Shown: positions 24,091 through 35,400 of the stretch, one piece after another | Layout: the number at the start of each line of letters is the position of its first letter | Position numbering within the stretch: the stretch's first letter is position 1 | NCBI GenBank assembly: GCA_015680685.1 | Contig: MNCI01015772.1 | Span: 29,573-93,572 of the forward strand | Source of the DNA: Gnetum montanum | Lineage: Eukaryota > Streptophyta > Gnetopsida > Gnetales > Gnetaceae | Length of the DNA stretch: 64,000 bases | Direction: 5' to 3' | Made by a program: the position numbers and the translations under genes | Notes under the pieces: model-generated | The model's input: only the letters and a program-made list of their open reading frames with translations | Database searches by the model: none | What the model was told of the DNA's origin: nothing

Positions 24091-24949
24091 GATCAAAATT
24101 ACCTAGAAATAGCCTAGACTAATGTCCAAACTCACTTAATACCTTGTAGCCTTAAATCATGGCCAATTCAAGCCTAAAGCTAGCAAAACCTGGCCTTTTT
24201 TCTTACCTACATTAGCCAATTTCACCATATGTAACCTATTTTGCTTGATTTTTTGCCATATTACATAGTGTTTTGGCTTGCTTTTGACTTGTGTTGCATT
24301 GTTGATTTTGTTGACCTTCTATGGCCTTTATACAACCTTATATGTTATTTATTTGTCTTATTATAGCCTTATTTACCTTTTTTTAGCCTTTGAATGGTAT
24401 CAAATAGTCAGATTTGACCTTTCCTAACCATTGTTTGACACCATGTGATCATGACCTACTAAGGCTTTAAACTAGCATCATGGCCCACTAAGGCCTAAAA
24501 CTGTTGAAATTGTAATCTTAGTTGATCATTTTTATCCTTTTTTTTCATATTTCCCCTTATTTGAGCTTTGTTTGGCCTTTATGATACTTTATTGAATTGT
24601 TCCTATCTCACTGATGATCTTGGATAGCCTTCTTTACATTAGATTTCATGTATTGGCATAGTTCATAGCATTTTAGCATTAGTTATTCACCTTTACCCAA
24701 GATCCATTTAATATGCTTTTGGTTGATATTCAAGATCAAAGTATGAGTACCTAGGAGCAAATTAGTTTGCCTTTGTGTCTACATGGATCTCACGGTGATG
24801 TTGAACAGTGTATTGACCCTAATTGACTAGATCGTAAGCTTAAGTGATTGTAGACCACATAGCCTTAATAGAGAAGCCTCTAGAATTACCTAAAAGCCTA
24901 GTCAAAACCCTTGACCTAGAGGTAGGTAACATAACCAAAGACTCTAGTT

Positions 24950-27243
24950 GAGGTTCCTGTCACAACACAAAGTGGTGAGGAGAAAACCTTTAAACTAAGT
25001 TTCTCGTTGGAACCTCAATATGCTCAAGACATCACCAAGGTCCTACAAAGTAAGATTAAGGAATTTTCTTGGTCATATGAAGACATGCTAGGCCTAGACT
25101 CATGTTTATTCTAGCATAACATCATACTAGATCCTAGTATTAGATCAGTTAAGCAAAAAGTGCACAAAACTAGACCTAATTTGGCCTTAGAAGTTCATGA
25201 TGAGATCTCAAAGCTCTAGCAAGCTAGTCTCATTAGGGATATCAACTACATGGAATGGGTGTTCAACATAGTGGTAGTCCCTAAGAAAAATGGGAGTATC
25301 TATATTTGCATTCATTTTAAACACCTAAATAAAATGACCATCAAGGATGACTTCCCTTTACCTAGTATTGATCAACTAATCGATACTATGGCTGGACATG
25401 GCTTGTTGTCCCTTATGGATGGATTCTTGGGATATAACCAAATTAGGATCAACATAGAGCACCAACTTAGCATGACCTTTATGACCCCATTGGGTAGCCG
25501 TGGCTATACTATGATATCATTTGACCTTAAAAACACTAGAGCGACCTATCAATGAGCCATGACCTTTATATTCAATGATTACATGTTAGGATTACTTAAT
25601 AATTATGTAGATAATATAGCCATTAATTCTAAAGTGGTCAATGATCATGCTAATGACATAGAACTTATGCTTAAATGATGCCTCAAATACAAGCTTAGGC
25701 TTAATCCTAGGAAATGTGTCTTCAATGTCAAGATCAGTAAGATTCTTGGCTTTGTAGTATCTAAAGCGACGATACATGTTGCTCTTAATAAGTTTAAGGT
25801 TATATCCAAATTAGCAAAACCTACCAACCTTAAGGAGCTTTGAGGATTACAAGATAGATTACAGTTTATTCATAGCTTTATTACTAGACTTATGGATAAG
25901 TGACAACTCTTGGAACACTTACATAAGAAATGGATTCACTAGGAGTGGATGACTCAATGCCAAGAGACATTTGAAAACCTTAAGAAAGATTTGGTACAAC
26001 TACTAACACTCTATCCTCCACAAGAGGGTAAACTATTTTACATCTACCTTGCTATCTCAGATACATCCATTACCTCTCTACTTTTCAAAAATGTGATGAT
26101 GAAGTAGAAATATATGTATACTACCTTAGCCATGTATTAGTTATTCACAAGACCCAATACACTAAAGTGAAGAAGTATTGTCTAGCATTGGTCTTGTCTT
26201 TGAAGAAGTGCAGATAGTAGCCCTTTAGAAGCCAAGTCAATGTCATTTGCAAGGACAACACACATAGATTGATAATGATCAAAATTTATGAAAGTAGTTG
26301 TATAGTCTAATGAAAAGTCATAATCGTAGGTTTTGACCTACATTACATCTCTTAGTCCTCAATGAAAGGTCAAGCTATAGTTGTACAACTCACAATTTCA
26401 CCTATTGATGACCATGCAACCATAGATCCTAAATTCCCTAATGAGAATATTAACACAGTTATCCAAGTACCCAAGGATTATGATCTGGTCATGCACTTTA
26501 ATGAAGCTTCAATTGCCCATGGGGATAGTGTTTCTACGATCATAACACTCCCATCTAGTGAGATCTAATCTTTCACCTATTGTTTTGGGTTCCCATGTAC
26601 CAAAAACATAACAGAGTATAAGGGTTTGATCAAAGGGATGATGGTAGCTTGTGACCTAGGAATTAGACACTTAGCAATCAAAGGCAATTCACAACTCATG
26701 GTTAACTAAGTAACCAAAGTCTATGCATGTAAAGCCAAACACTTACAATGAAACTGTGACCTAGGAAAGAAATTGTTACAATAGTTCACAAACATTGGTA
26801 TCCAACACATAACCTAAAATAAGAATTTCATAGCTAATGCAATTACAACATTAGGCCTTAGTGTCATCTTAGAGTTGTTTAGTAAGTTTTCCACTTTAAC
26901 CGTGGACTATGGTACTCCTGTTACATAGAACACTCAGCATACCTTTGTTTCCATCATTTATACTACTCCTTCCATGGAATGGTATGATTATATCAAGTTT
27001 TACCTTATGCATGGAAAATCCTCACAAGGCCTAAGTACTGGTCAAAAGGATGCCATATGTAAGTGATCAAAGCATCATAGGTGATAACACATTATGTTGA
27101 AAATCCTATGATAGCATACTCATAAAGTGATTAGTTAAAACTAACGCAAGAACAATCTTAGAGGAGGTTCACAAGGATGCTTGTGGAGGACATATAGGAC
27201 CAAGAGCTATGATCACTAAGATTAGATGGTTAGGCTACTATTG
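24950..27243 (+). pseudogene. pol: Ty3/gypsy Tat-lineage pol, degenerate and cut by gap (copy 2)
   Basis: RT is very readable: MEWVFNIVVVPKKNGSIYIC, then MTIKDDFPLPSIDQLIDTM, GLLSLMDGFLGYNQIRI and FMTPLGSRGYTMISFDLKN. The catalytic box reads YVDN (25604-25615) instead of YVDD. RNase H is more complete than in copy 1 (LALVLSLKKC at about 26190). The second RNase H has HFNEASIAHG, ITEYKGLIKGMMVACDLGI and KGNSQLMVN, so two of its acidic residues are now Asn. Integrase begins EEVHKDACGGHIGPRAM, keeping both His of the zinc finger, and is lost into the N gap after LGYYW. Confidence 0.9.
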
Positions 27244-27829
27244 NNNNNNNNNNNNNNNNNNNNNNNNNNNNNNNNNNNNNNNNNNNNNNNNNNNNNNNNN
27301 NNNNNNNNNNNNNNNNNNNNNNNNNNNNNNNNNNNNNNNNNNNNNNNNNNNNNNNNNNNNNNNNNNNNNNNNNNNNNNNNNNNNNNNNNNNNNNNNNNNN
27401 NNNNNNNNNNNNNNNNNNNNNNNNNNNNNNNNNNNNNNNNNNNNNNNNNNNNNNNNNNNNNNNNNNNNNNNNNNNNNNNNNNNNNNNNNNNNNNNNNNNN
27501 NNNNNNNNNNNNNNNNNNNNNNNNNNNNNNNNNNNNNNNNNNNNNNNNNNNNNNNNNNNNNNNNNNNNNNNNNNNNNNNNNNNNNNNNNNNNNNNNNNNN
27601 NNNNNNNNNNNNNNNNNNNNNNNNNNNNNNNNNNNNNNNNNNNNNNNNNNNNNNNNNNNNNNNNNNNNNNNNNNNNNNNNNNNNNNNNNNNNNNNNNNNN
27701 NNNNNNNNNNNNNNNNNNNNNNNNNNNNNNNNNNNNNNNNNNNNNNNNNNNNNNNNNNNNNNNNNNNNNNNNNNNNNNNNNNNNNNNNNNNNNNNNNNNN
27801 NNNNNNNNNNNNNNNNNNNNNNNNNNNNN
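27244..27829. other. Assembly gap, 586 N
   Basis: A run of N inside the integrase of copy 2. Sequence after the gap (from 27830) does not resume integrase, so the gap hides an element boundary or its length is not real. Apparent long ORFs through it are artefacts. Confidence 1.
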
Positions 27830-28427
27830 CTTTTGAAAGTTACCTGTCATTTAAAAGACATAACATATTACAAGATGTAATATATAGTTGGTTTTAGTGT
27901 TGGTTGTAGGATTGGCTTTGTTGATGCAACTAATTATTCTTAAATTAAGATGTTTTCTATTTTGATGTCATATTATAAAATTACAATCTAAACATAATTA
28001 TTAAAAAAGATAGTACAATGAATTTCCTTTGGGAGTTACCCCTAACATTTTAATTGAAACTAGTTTGCTTTCACCTTATTGAAATTCTCAAATTTTCATC
28101 TTATCTCCTCTAAAGTATAAATGTGGCATTGGGTTTGCAATTTACAAGTTCTACAATGACTATGTCAATATGGCATACAATAAACCATAAATTGGTCCAC
28201 ATCTATTATGTGGCAGATGCATGGTAAATCAGGGTATGCATGGCATGCATACATACCCATATGAAGTGCTTTAGTGTGTACACGTGTGAGAAAAATTCTA
28301 AATATATGTGACAATAGATACAAAATTTATAAAAGTAAGAAATTGAACACTTTGCAATTGCGCACTACAGTTCTACATAGGTTGGTTGACATATAAAATA
28401 CTTTTTGTATTATTTAAACATATCTTT
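27830..28427. other. Unassigned AT-rich sequence
   Basis: No coding or repeat structure was recognised, apart from a small CATACATACCCATATG-like simple stretch near 28245. Confidence 0.4.
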
Positions 28428-28481
28428 GGGTCCCACCTTGGCTTGCTAGTGGGCACATACTAGCAGGTAGGGTTGGGACCC
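28428..28481. repeat. 54-base imperfect hairpin
   Basis: A left arm starting GGGTCCCACCTTGG (28428-28450) pairs with a right arm ending GGGTTGGGACCC (28459-28481) over 23 positions. The outer 8 and inner 6-7 pairs are perfect, with a few mismatches or G-T pairs between, around an 8-base loop. It is more G+C-rich than its surroundings. It could be a miniature inverted-repeat element, a terminator-like structure or a small-RNA precursor. Confidence 0.6.
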
Positions 28482-28654
28482 AGTGACATACATAAGCATG
28501 ATTAAGATGATCATGTAATGTACATGGATGGGTTATATGAAATGACCCATAAACCGATGTGGATCAGTATATGGTCTTCCATGATATACCACTATGCCTT
28601 AAAGAAAATACCTTATCTATGCTTGGAATATCCCTCCAAGCTAGCTTACAATGT

Positions 28655-28725
28655 GCTAGAATTGGGATTCAAACCAATACATCTAACATGCAAAGCATTT
28701 GAGCCAACTAGCTAAGGTTTAGATA
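28655..28725 (-). repeat. SINE-like tRNA-related fragment
   Basis: On the minus strand it reads TTAGCTAGTTGGCTCAAATG (A-box-like), then about 20 bases, then GGTTTGAATCCC (B-box-like). The spacing suits an internal RNA polymerase III promoter. It lacks a full tRNA fold, so a tRNA-derived SINE or relic is more likely than a tRNA gene. Confidence 0.4.
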
Positions 28726-28950
28726 TAGCTTGTGCTCAACACACAATTATGTTCTATTTAAGTTCTATAAAAGACCCATTTTTTCTATACCTCTTTTTAA
28801 TACCACCTCTTCTCAAAAAAAAAAAAAACCATTCAAAAGAGATGTTAGCTTAGTGGTTCCAATGGGAAAAGCTAGGTTATAAACAAAGGATTTAGGTATT
28901 CATCATTTTTTTGTCTTAAAAGGAATTAACAAAAAGAAGTATCAACAAGA

Positions 28951-29050
28951 GTAATGATGAGTTGTTAGCATAGTAGTAAGAATCTTAATTTGGAACTTCC
29001 AAGTTAAGAGTTTAATTTTGGTGGGCAATGCTAAGTTATAAAATTAATTT
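28951..29050 (+). repeat. SINE-like element
   Basis: GTTAGCATAGTAGTAAG (A-box-like) is followed by GGAACTTCCAAGTTAAGAG, TTTAATTTTGGTGGGC (B-box-like) and AATGCTAAGTTATAAA. The same order recurs on the minus strand at 40850-40960 and 42440-42560, and partly at 42398-42440, defining a small repeat family of about 100 bp. Confidence 0.5.
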
Positions 29051-29356
29051 GACTATATGTCTTGGAGAGGGTTCATAACTTGGAATGATAGTAAGGTAGT
29101 TCTTTCTTAAGTCATAATACCTAGGATCAAGCCTAAGTGCAACTACTCGAAATAAGTTAGGCTTGCAGTCATCCACCAATCCTCCTAGAACTTTACGTAG
29201 GGGGATGAGGGTTAAGCCTCTAGATAATGATTGTATAATACTACTAAATCTTACACTGTAAAGTAAAATCATATGAAAGGTTAGATGTATCATGGATAAT
29301 GGCTTATAAGCATTTACATGTACAACTAGTTAAAAAAATTTCAACATATTTTACAA

Positions 29357-29420
29357 TGAAACTCATTATCATCATCATCATAGCCTTGTCCCAACAAAAT
29401 AGGGTTAGCTGCATGAGTTC
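29357..29420 (+). repeat. Fragment resembling the 3' part of a plant RTE-type LINE
   Basis: A run of ATC triplets is followed by AGCCTTGTCCCAACAAAATA and GGGTTAGCTGCATGAGTTC. This resembles a phrase seen near the end of widespread plant retroposons (CCTTGTCCCAA...GGGTCGGCTACATG). The identification is from memory of that motif only. Confidence 0.35.
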
Positions 29421-31701
29421 TTTTTCACCATTGGCCTCTATAAAGAGCTTGGTTTTTATTTATTTGCACTTTCTTCAAAAAATCTTCAATTATTATTTTT
29501 CTATGTCTTTTTTGGTCTTCCTTTAAGTGACTCTCATGAAACAGTGATGTATGGTACTATCAACTCAAATTCCAAGGCAACCGCAAAGTATTTAAGTGGT
29601 AATTAGTATCACTCCAAAATAAATTTCCTTATACTACGTAAATAGAGAGGTTTTACATATATAGAAAAACAACTCATTCAATTCTTCTATAAAAGATGTG
29701 CAAGTTGTGTATCCAAACAAACATGAAATACATTTATCTACTAATATCATAGTATGCAACTTTTCATTGTTAAATAGAGGATAAGATCATGGTAGATTAC
29801 TTCAACTCTAAAAGGATCATCATCTAGAGCATCTATGCTTATCTTGTAGATTTGGTTTGTGAAAGGATATTGGATAAGTGAAAGCATAACTTCTTTCTAA
29901 GGGCTTCATCACATGCCATGGTTTTTTGGTTGGTATGGCTAACCATGGCCATTTGATTGGCCAAGCTGTACACCTACCACATAATTTATCTTAATTATTT
30001 TGCAAAGCCATGGTCCCTGATAAGTAATTTTAGTTACCTATGATTTCCAATTGGTTGTAACTATGTACAGGGTTGTGAGTGTTCATGTGAATGCCACATC
30101 AGGTAAAACTAAAAGTCATGCTATAGTAAAAAAAAATGCATGCAACAAATAATATAAATCATGGTTATTTGAGTACTTTGCCATGCCATGATCAAAAACC
30201 ATAACATGTGATTGAGCCTTGAGTGGCTCTGTCCAAGTTCAAACTTAGGTCTTACAACTATTATCATTGTAAGTGATGGTCCCTACTAAACTAGTTTAGC
30301 TAAATATTTTTGAAATCTTAAAATTGATTTTCATATTAAAACAATCAAACCCATGATTATCATGGTAGTTGTTTAGCCTTCTTTTAATGATACCCCAATT
30401 ACATGAACAAGTTCATCTCTTGGTTTGAAGAGACTTTCAACGGAAATGGCTTTAGTAACGGACCTTGTAACCAATTGAAAACAAGCTCAATATTTTTTCC
30501 ATTTTAGGCTTTCCGCTAATGGTTTTGGATGCCAATGCTTAAGCAAGCTAGAAGTCATGGCTAAATCATGGGCAGCCACTAATGCCAGAGCATGACTCAA
30601 AATTTAAGTAATGAGGCAACCAAGCCAAGTGAAGCAGGTAATGATGAGCACGAAGACAGGGCCGATGACCATGCACAGGATAAGGAACAACCCAAAGCAA
30701 AGGAAATGCCACCACCATCCATTGGTGGTCACCACTGTGACCGTGACGGGTTGAAAAACCCACAAATCAAATATATTGGACTAGATTACCAACTCATCAT
30801 CATGGCTGCCCCAAGCCATGCCATGGTTATTCTCATGCCTCTAATTTATACTCTTTGCCTCTAATTTTTATGAATGCTTTTTTAGGTGATAATTCAAGCC
30901 ATGATTATTATGAACATCATAATGCAAAGTCATATTATAGTCTTTGCTCTTACAACTTTGATTCTACCATGGAATGTTGAGTTGTGATTTGACTATGTCT
31001 TGGAGATAAATGAGAACTAAGATGATGAGAACTTAAGCAAAGCTTGCTAATAGCATTTTGATACTTGATGGGAATAATAGCTACGAGATGGTGATCTTCT
31101 ACATTTAATTTATTAGATCTATTAGGCATAGTTGGTCTGAGTTATGGCCTATTAATACATGATTTATGGTATCACCTATTTATTGACTATCCAAATGACT
31201 AATCTAATATCACCATTCAGTTTGTAAGGTTGAAAAACATTAGTAATAACTATTCATATGTTAGGAATGAACATTGAATGCTCAAGTTATGCTAAATCTA
31301 ACTTCCAATGATCTTAAGGCATAGTTTAAGGGCAAGGATTAAAAACTAATTTTTGGAATTCCATAGGATAGTTCTAGCTTTTCCATTCCATCCATGAGGT
31401 CAAAATTTATTAGAAATAACTATTTTTTGTTGAAAAACTATGTTAGAATCAAAAGTTATGGGCTTCTAATGATTAAAATTTTGGACATGAATTTTAAGAC
31501 TTCCCAAGAGATCATTCATCCTACTACTACTCTAATGCTAGCATACTTAATTATGAAATTTTTATTCAAATTGCTATGAAACTATCATTTTGACCATTTG
31601 GTCAAATTCAACCATGTCTACATATTAAAAGTAAGTGTTCTTTCTATTAACTAATGAACCTTTTGAATTTTCCATCACTTGACAACCTTTTATTCCAACA
31701 T
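29421..31701. other. Unassigned AT-rich region
   Basis: No transposon protein is readable. A less AT-rich island at about 30560-30790 has a short plus-strand reading with acidic/charged text (EAGNDEHEDRADDHAQDKEQ) and a CCATTGGTGG-centred inverted repeat, but no recognised family. A weak SINE-like piece lies on the minus strand at about 30230-30300. Confidence 0.3.
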
Positions 31702-31789
31702 TGTGCTAGTACAAAGAAATAGTGATAGTGGACACTATGCTAGTATGAAGCATTGGTATAGTGGACTCCATGCTAGTATGAAGTGGTGG
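31702..31789. repeat. Short ~33-bp tandem repeat, about 2.6 units
   Basis: Units start TGTGCTAGTAC, TATGCTAGTATGAAG and CATGCTAGTATGAAG at 31702, 31736 and 31769, and each (where complete) ends ATAGTGGAC. The units are slightly diverged. Confidence 0.7.
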
Positions 31790-32285
31790 TTCTCCTAGCA
31801 TTGATGGAGTGTGGTTAGTAGCAACAAACTTGATACATAGCAGGTGAAGACAAATAGGTGGCATGTTAGAAAAGTCTTACATGATGGAAGCAATGAGGAG
31901 CATAACATGTTTAGCACAAAATTAGTAGAGAAGATGTGAGAAATGCATAGAGTATAGTGTCTATTTTGGTGGTGGCACTATGGGGGTTTTAGCACTATAT
32001 GTAGTGCCATTTACACAATGGTTAATCCCACACCATTAGTAGTGGTAGGTGCCATGCTATTGGTGTAGCCTTTGCAACATCATTTTTGTGCAGCTACATT
32101 ATTTCTGATGCAACCTAGCCTTGCGAACCTATTAGGTTATGGCTTAGCTAGGCTAGTGCTTTGTAGCATTGTGGTTAGCTCCTTAGGGTGGCTACCCTAA
32201 CCCTATGTGTTAAGACTAAAATGTAATTTTTTAGCTTAAAATTTTATATGTTTATTTTTATTTGGATTATTTAAATACAAGGAAA

Positions 32286-32400
32286 TTTGTTATGGTAACT
32301 AATAGGAAGATGCTTAAGAGTTTAAGTTTTGAACATCAAGGTCATGAGTTTGATTTTGGGTGATTTTAGAATACTAAACTAACTTATTTCATTGAACTGG
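32286..32400 (+). repeat. SINE-like fragment
   Basis: GGTAACTAATAGGAAGATG is followed about 30 bases later by AAGGTCATGAGTTTGATTTT (B-box-like) and then GGGTGATTTTAGAATACTA. The layout resembles 28951-29050, with weak similarity. Confidence 0.3.
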
Positions 32401-35400
32401 ACCTTAATATGTTGACATATGGTTGACATGAATATTTTTCAGTGACTTAAGCTTGATTATAAATGATAAATTAGCTTTGGAATAATGAATTAGGCTTGGG
32501 GTTTCCCTAATTTTATTGATGTATGGGCTCTAGATATGGGTAGGTAATACTAAGTTATTGGGGTTCAAGTGTTTAGGGGACAAGATCCGTAGCAAGACAA
32601 TGTCCTAATGTTCTTAACTATCATTTACTATGCTCATAAAAGAGACATAAGGATAACCTTAGCTAATTAATGAAATGTTTGATAGTACTATAGATGTGTA
32701 AGAGCTACATGAATTGATGTTACCATTGTCTTACCAAAGTTCTCATAGTTGATGTACCTTGTTGATGATTGGTCAAGATTCTTTAAATTCTGATTATTTA
32801 TATACATAAAAGTCATTTGGGAGAAATATTTTTGGTTGATGTAGTTCATCTTAAACATGATGTGCATCTGGTGGTAATCCATGGTTCTCACTCGATCATG
32901 GCTCCATGGTTCATCATCATATTGTAATCGACCCTTGATTCTGATTGGTTCTTGGATCATGGTTTACTTTGATACCAATATCCCATTCCTAAATATCATA
33001 AGAAACCTCAAATATACATAATATTCAACATTATGCTTAAGAATATAACAACGAAAATATAAAATAATCATACCAATGTAATAGCAACTCTTAGAATAAT
33101 GTATAACTTAATGTATATTAATAAAAGAATGTGAAGGTAAAGACATACTTTTATTTAAAGCTAAGAGATAGCAAGAAATCACCAAAAATAATGTTCACAA
33201 TATACAATGGGGAAGTGATATCTCTATATTTAAAGAAAAGTATAGTTTAAATGAAGTAAGTGAACATGCAACCATATTAAATATAATGAGTTTCTTCTAT
33301 GGTGATGCAATAGAAAACATACATTATGTTAATTATCACATGTTTTTCTATCAAAAAATATCTTGATGGAATTGCATTATGGGTAATAAACTAAAGGAAA
33401 TATTTTATTTTTGGAGGCTGTGAACCCTTCTACAGGTTCTCCCAATCCATGGTTGGATATCATTATTTATAATTTTATTAAGGGTAGATAGTTAAGTAAG
33501 TAGGTATATGTTCTGAAAGGTGGCTATGCTTAAAACTTCCAACTAATAAGTTTTAATAACCTTCATCAATAAGGTGAACGTTAGGCTTTCATTTTCTACC
33601 TTTCCATATGAAGATGTGAATAATTTTTTCTATAACCTTTACTATTTATTGAGGGTATGAAGTAAGAGTGATGAAGAATCTTATTAGACGTGATAGTGAA
33701 GGATCTTATCTTATGGAGAGTTAAGAAAATTCTTTTTCTCTTCTACACCTTACTGCACATATGATACAACAATTGAAACATGAGGAGGTATTGAATGGTT
33801 TTAGTTCACCTTTGGATCAAACAAGAACTTGAACATGCATAGAGTATTTTTGAGAATTAGAGACGAATGCATGATGATAGAAGTCTAATGAACTTCAAAT
33901 CATATACACAAATCTTAAACGTAAATATAAATAATTATGCTAACAAGATGAAATAAGATATATTCCTACAAAACTTTATTCAATAATAATAAAACTATGA
34001 AAGCCCGTTTTACTACATTTTAAGTAAGAAGATCTTAAGAACATAAGTTTAAACTATTTTTGTAAATAAATTTTATGATTTTATTTATGCATTTATAGGA
34101 TAAAAAAACTAAATTCAATCTACTTGAGTTGATAAAAAACAAAAAACATAAAAATAGTACTAGAATGCAAAGAAAATGTGTTTTTTAGAAAAAAGAACAA
34201 GAAAAAAGAAGGTTGTATGAAATCCTTCCCTAATATTCATTAAAATATTTAGTACAAAATACAAAGAAAATCCAATTTTTTATGATGCAAGGAAAAGGGA
34301 AAAAGCTAATGTGGCTAGTCTAAGATAGAAAAAGTTGCAAGGAAAATAAAGTATGGAATTCATGTTATTCTCTTTTAGCTTGTTGCGAGTATCGTTGTTA
34401 AAATATTGGAAAATTCTTATTGCTAAAAGTCCTTTTTAAAAATTGATGCATTAGAATTTTAGAAGTGCTTTAGCTAAAACTTTGAATGATTTTATGATTG
34501 ATGAAAATGTTTGACCACATGTTTGATTAGTTTTTATAACTAAAATTTTTCTATAACATGATTCTTGTCCAACTAAATGGAAGTTTCTATTATCATGATT
34601 AGTAATGCAATTTGTGCATTCTACTAAGGAAAACAAAATACATACATGTGTATGTATATATGTATCATATATATACACATATGAAGCATGTATGTATGTA
34701 CATCTGACATGCATATGCTGTTTATAAGTGTATGCTTGTACATAGAAGTCATTTGTATAAATAACACATCAAAATTTGTGTTTATATGTATAAACATTGA
34801 ATAGGCTTAACCAATGAGAAAACATGCATTTAAGCATGTATTCATCTTTGTATTTGATGGCTAAGGTCTTTGAGTGGAGGTTATGTATGAACAATGAATA
34901 AGAAGTTTCAAGTAGATATTATTACAAGGATCTAATATTAATGTGCCATGGATACCTAATGGAAAACTAAGTGAAGTATTGGTACATAGGAAATAAATCT
35001 TAGACTTCTACTTATTCATGGTTAAGTCCACATTATCTATAATAATATTCTAAGGTAAATTGTGGTCACCTTTTTTTTTCAATCCAAAAAGATATTTGTT
35101 AGTTTTTTCCTTTAAGCCTTCTTATGTAATATCATTTAAATTGACTTTTTTACCCAAGGTTACTTAAGAAAAGGATATTGCTTACTAACTAATTTAAGAA
35201 AGAGAATTATGGTTGATGCGTCCTCAAGGTAAAAATGAATTTTTATTTAACATAGAAACCAAGTAGAAAAAGGAGCATTTAAATTGTTATTCACATTTTA
35301 AATAATTTTTTTGTATAGAGATTAGAGAGCAAAAAAGATCATTTCAAATGTTTTTTTCCTCCTCAAGTCTTACCAACTACTTCATGTTTGAATTTTTTCC

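Larger units (their letters stand above)
19084..27243 (+). mobile_element. Second copy of the antisense-ORF / module-array / Tat pol unit
   Basis: From the phrase GATGACCAATGTAGCATA onward this region follows copy 1 (from about 914) throughout, in the same order and orientation, offset by about 18.0-18.2 kb. It includes the 150-bp tandem pair, the AT-rich spacer, the antisense exon block, the ~185-bp module array and the Tat pol. Divergence is substantial, with many transitions and indels, so the copies are old. The left edge is abrupt: the first ~900 bases of copy 1 are not present. The right edge is an assembly gap inside integrase. Confidence 0.85.

Noticed and set aside
27209-27880. Long open frames on both strands across the N gap
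   Set aside because: They consist of unknown residues over 586 N; no coding information.
28655-28725. tRNA gene on the minus strand
   Set aside because: A-box and B-box-like phrases are present but no acceptor stem or full cloverleaf could be paired.
34640-34735. TA/TATG/TACA-rich stretch as a regulatory region
   Set aside because: It looks like an ordinary microsatellite; no further signal.
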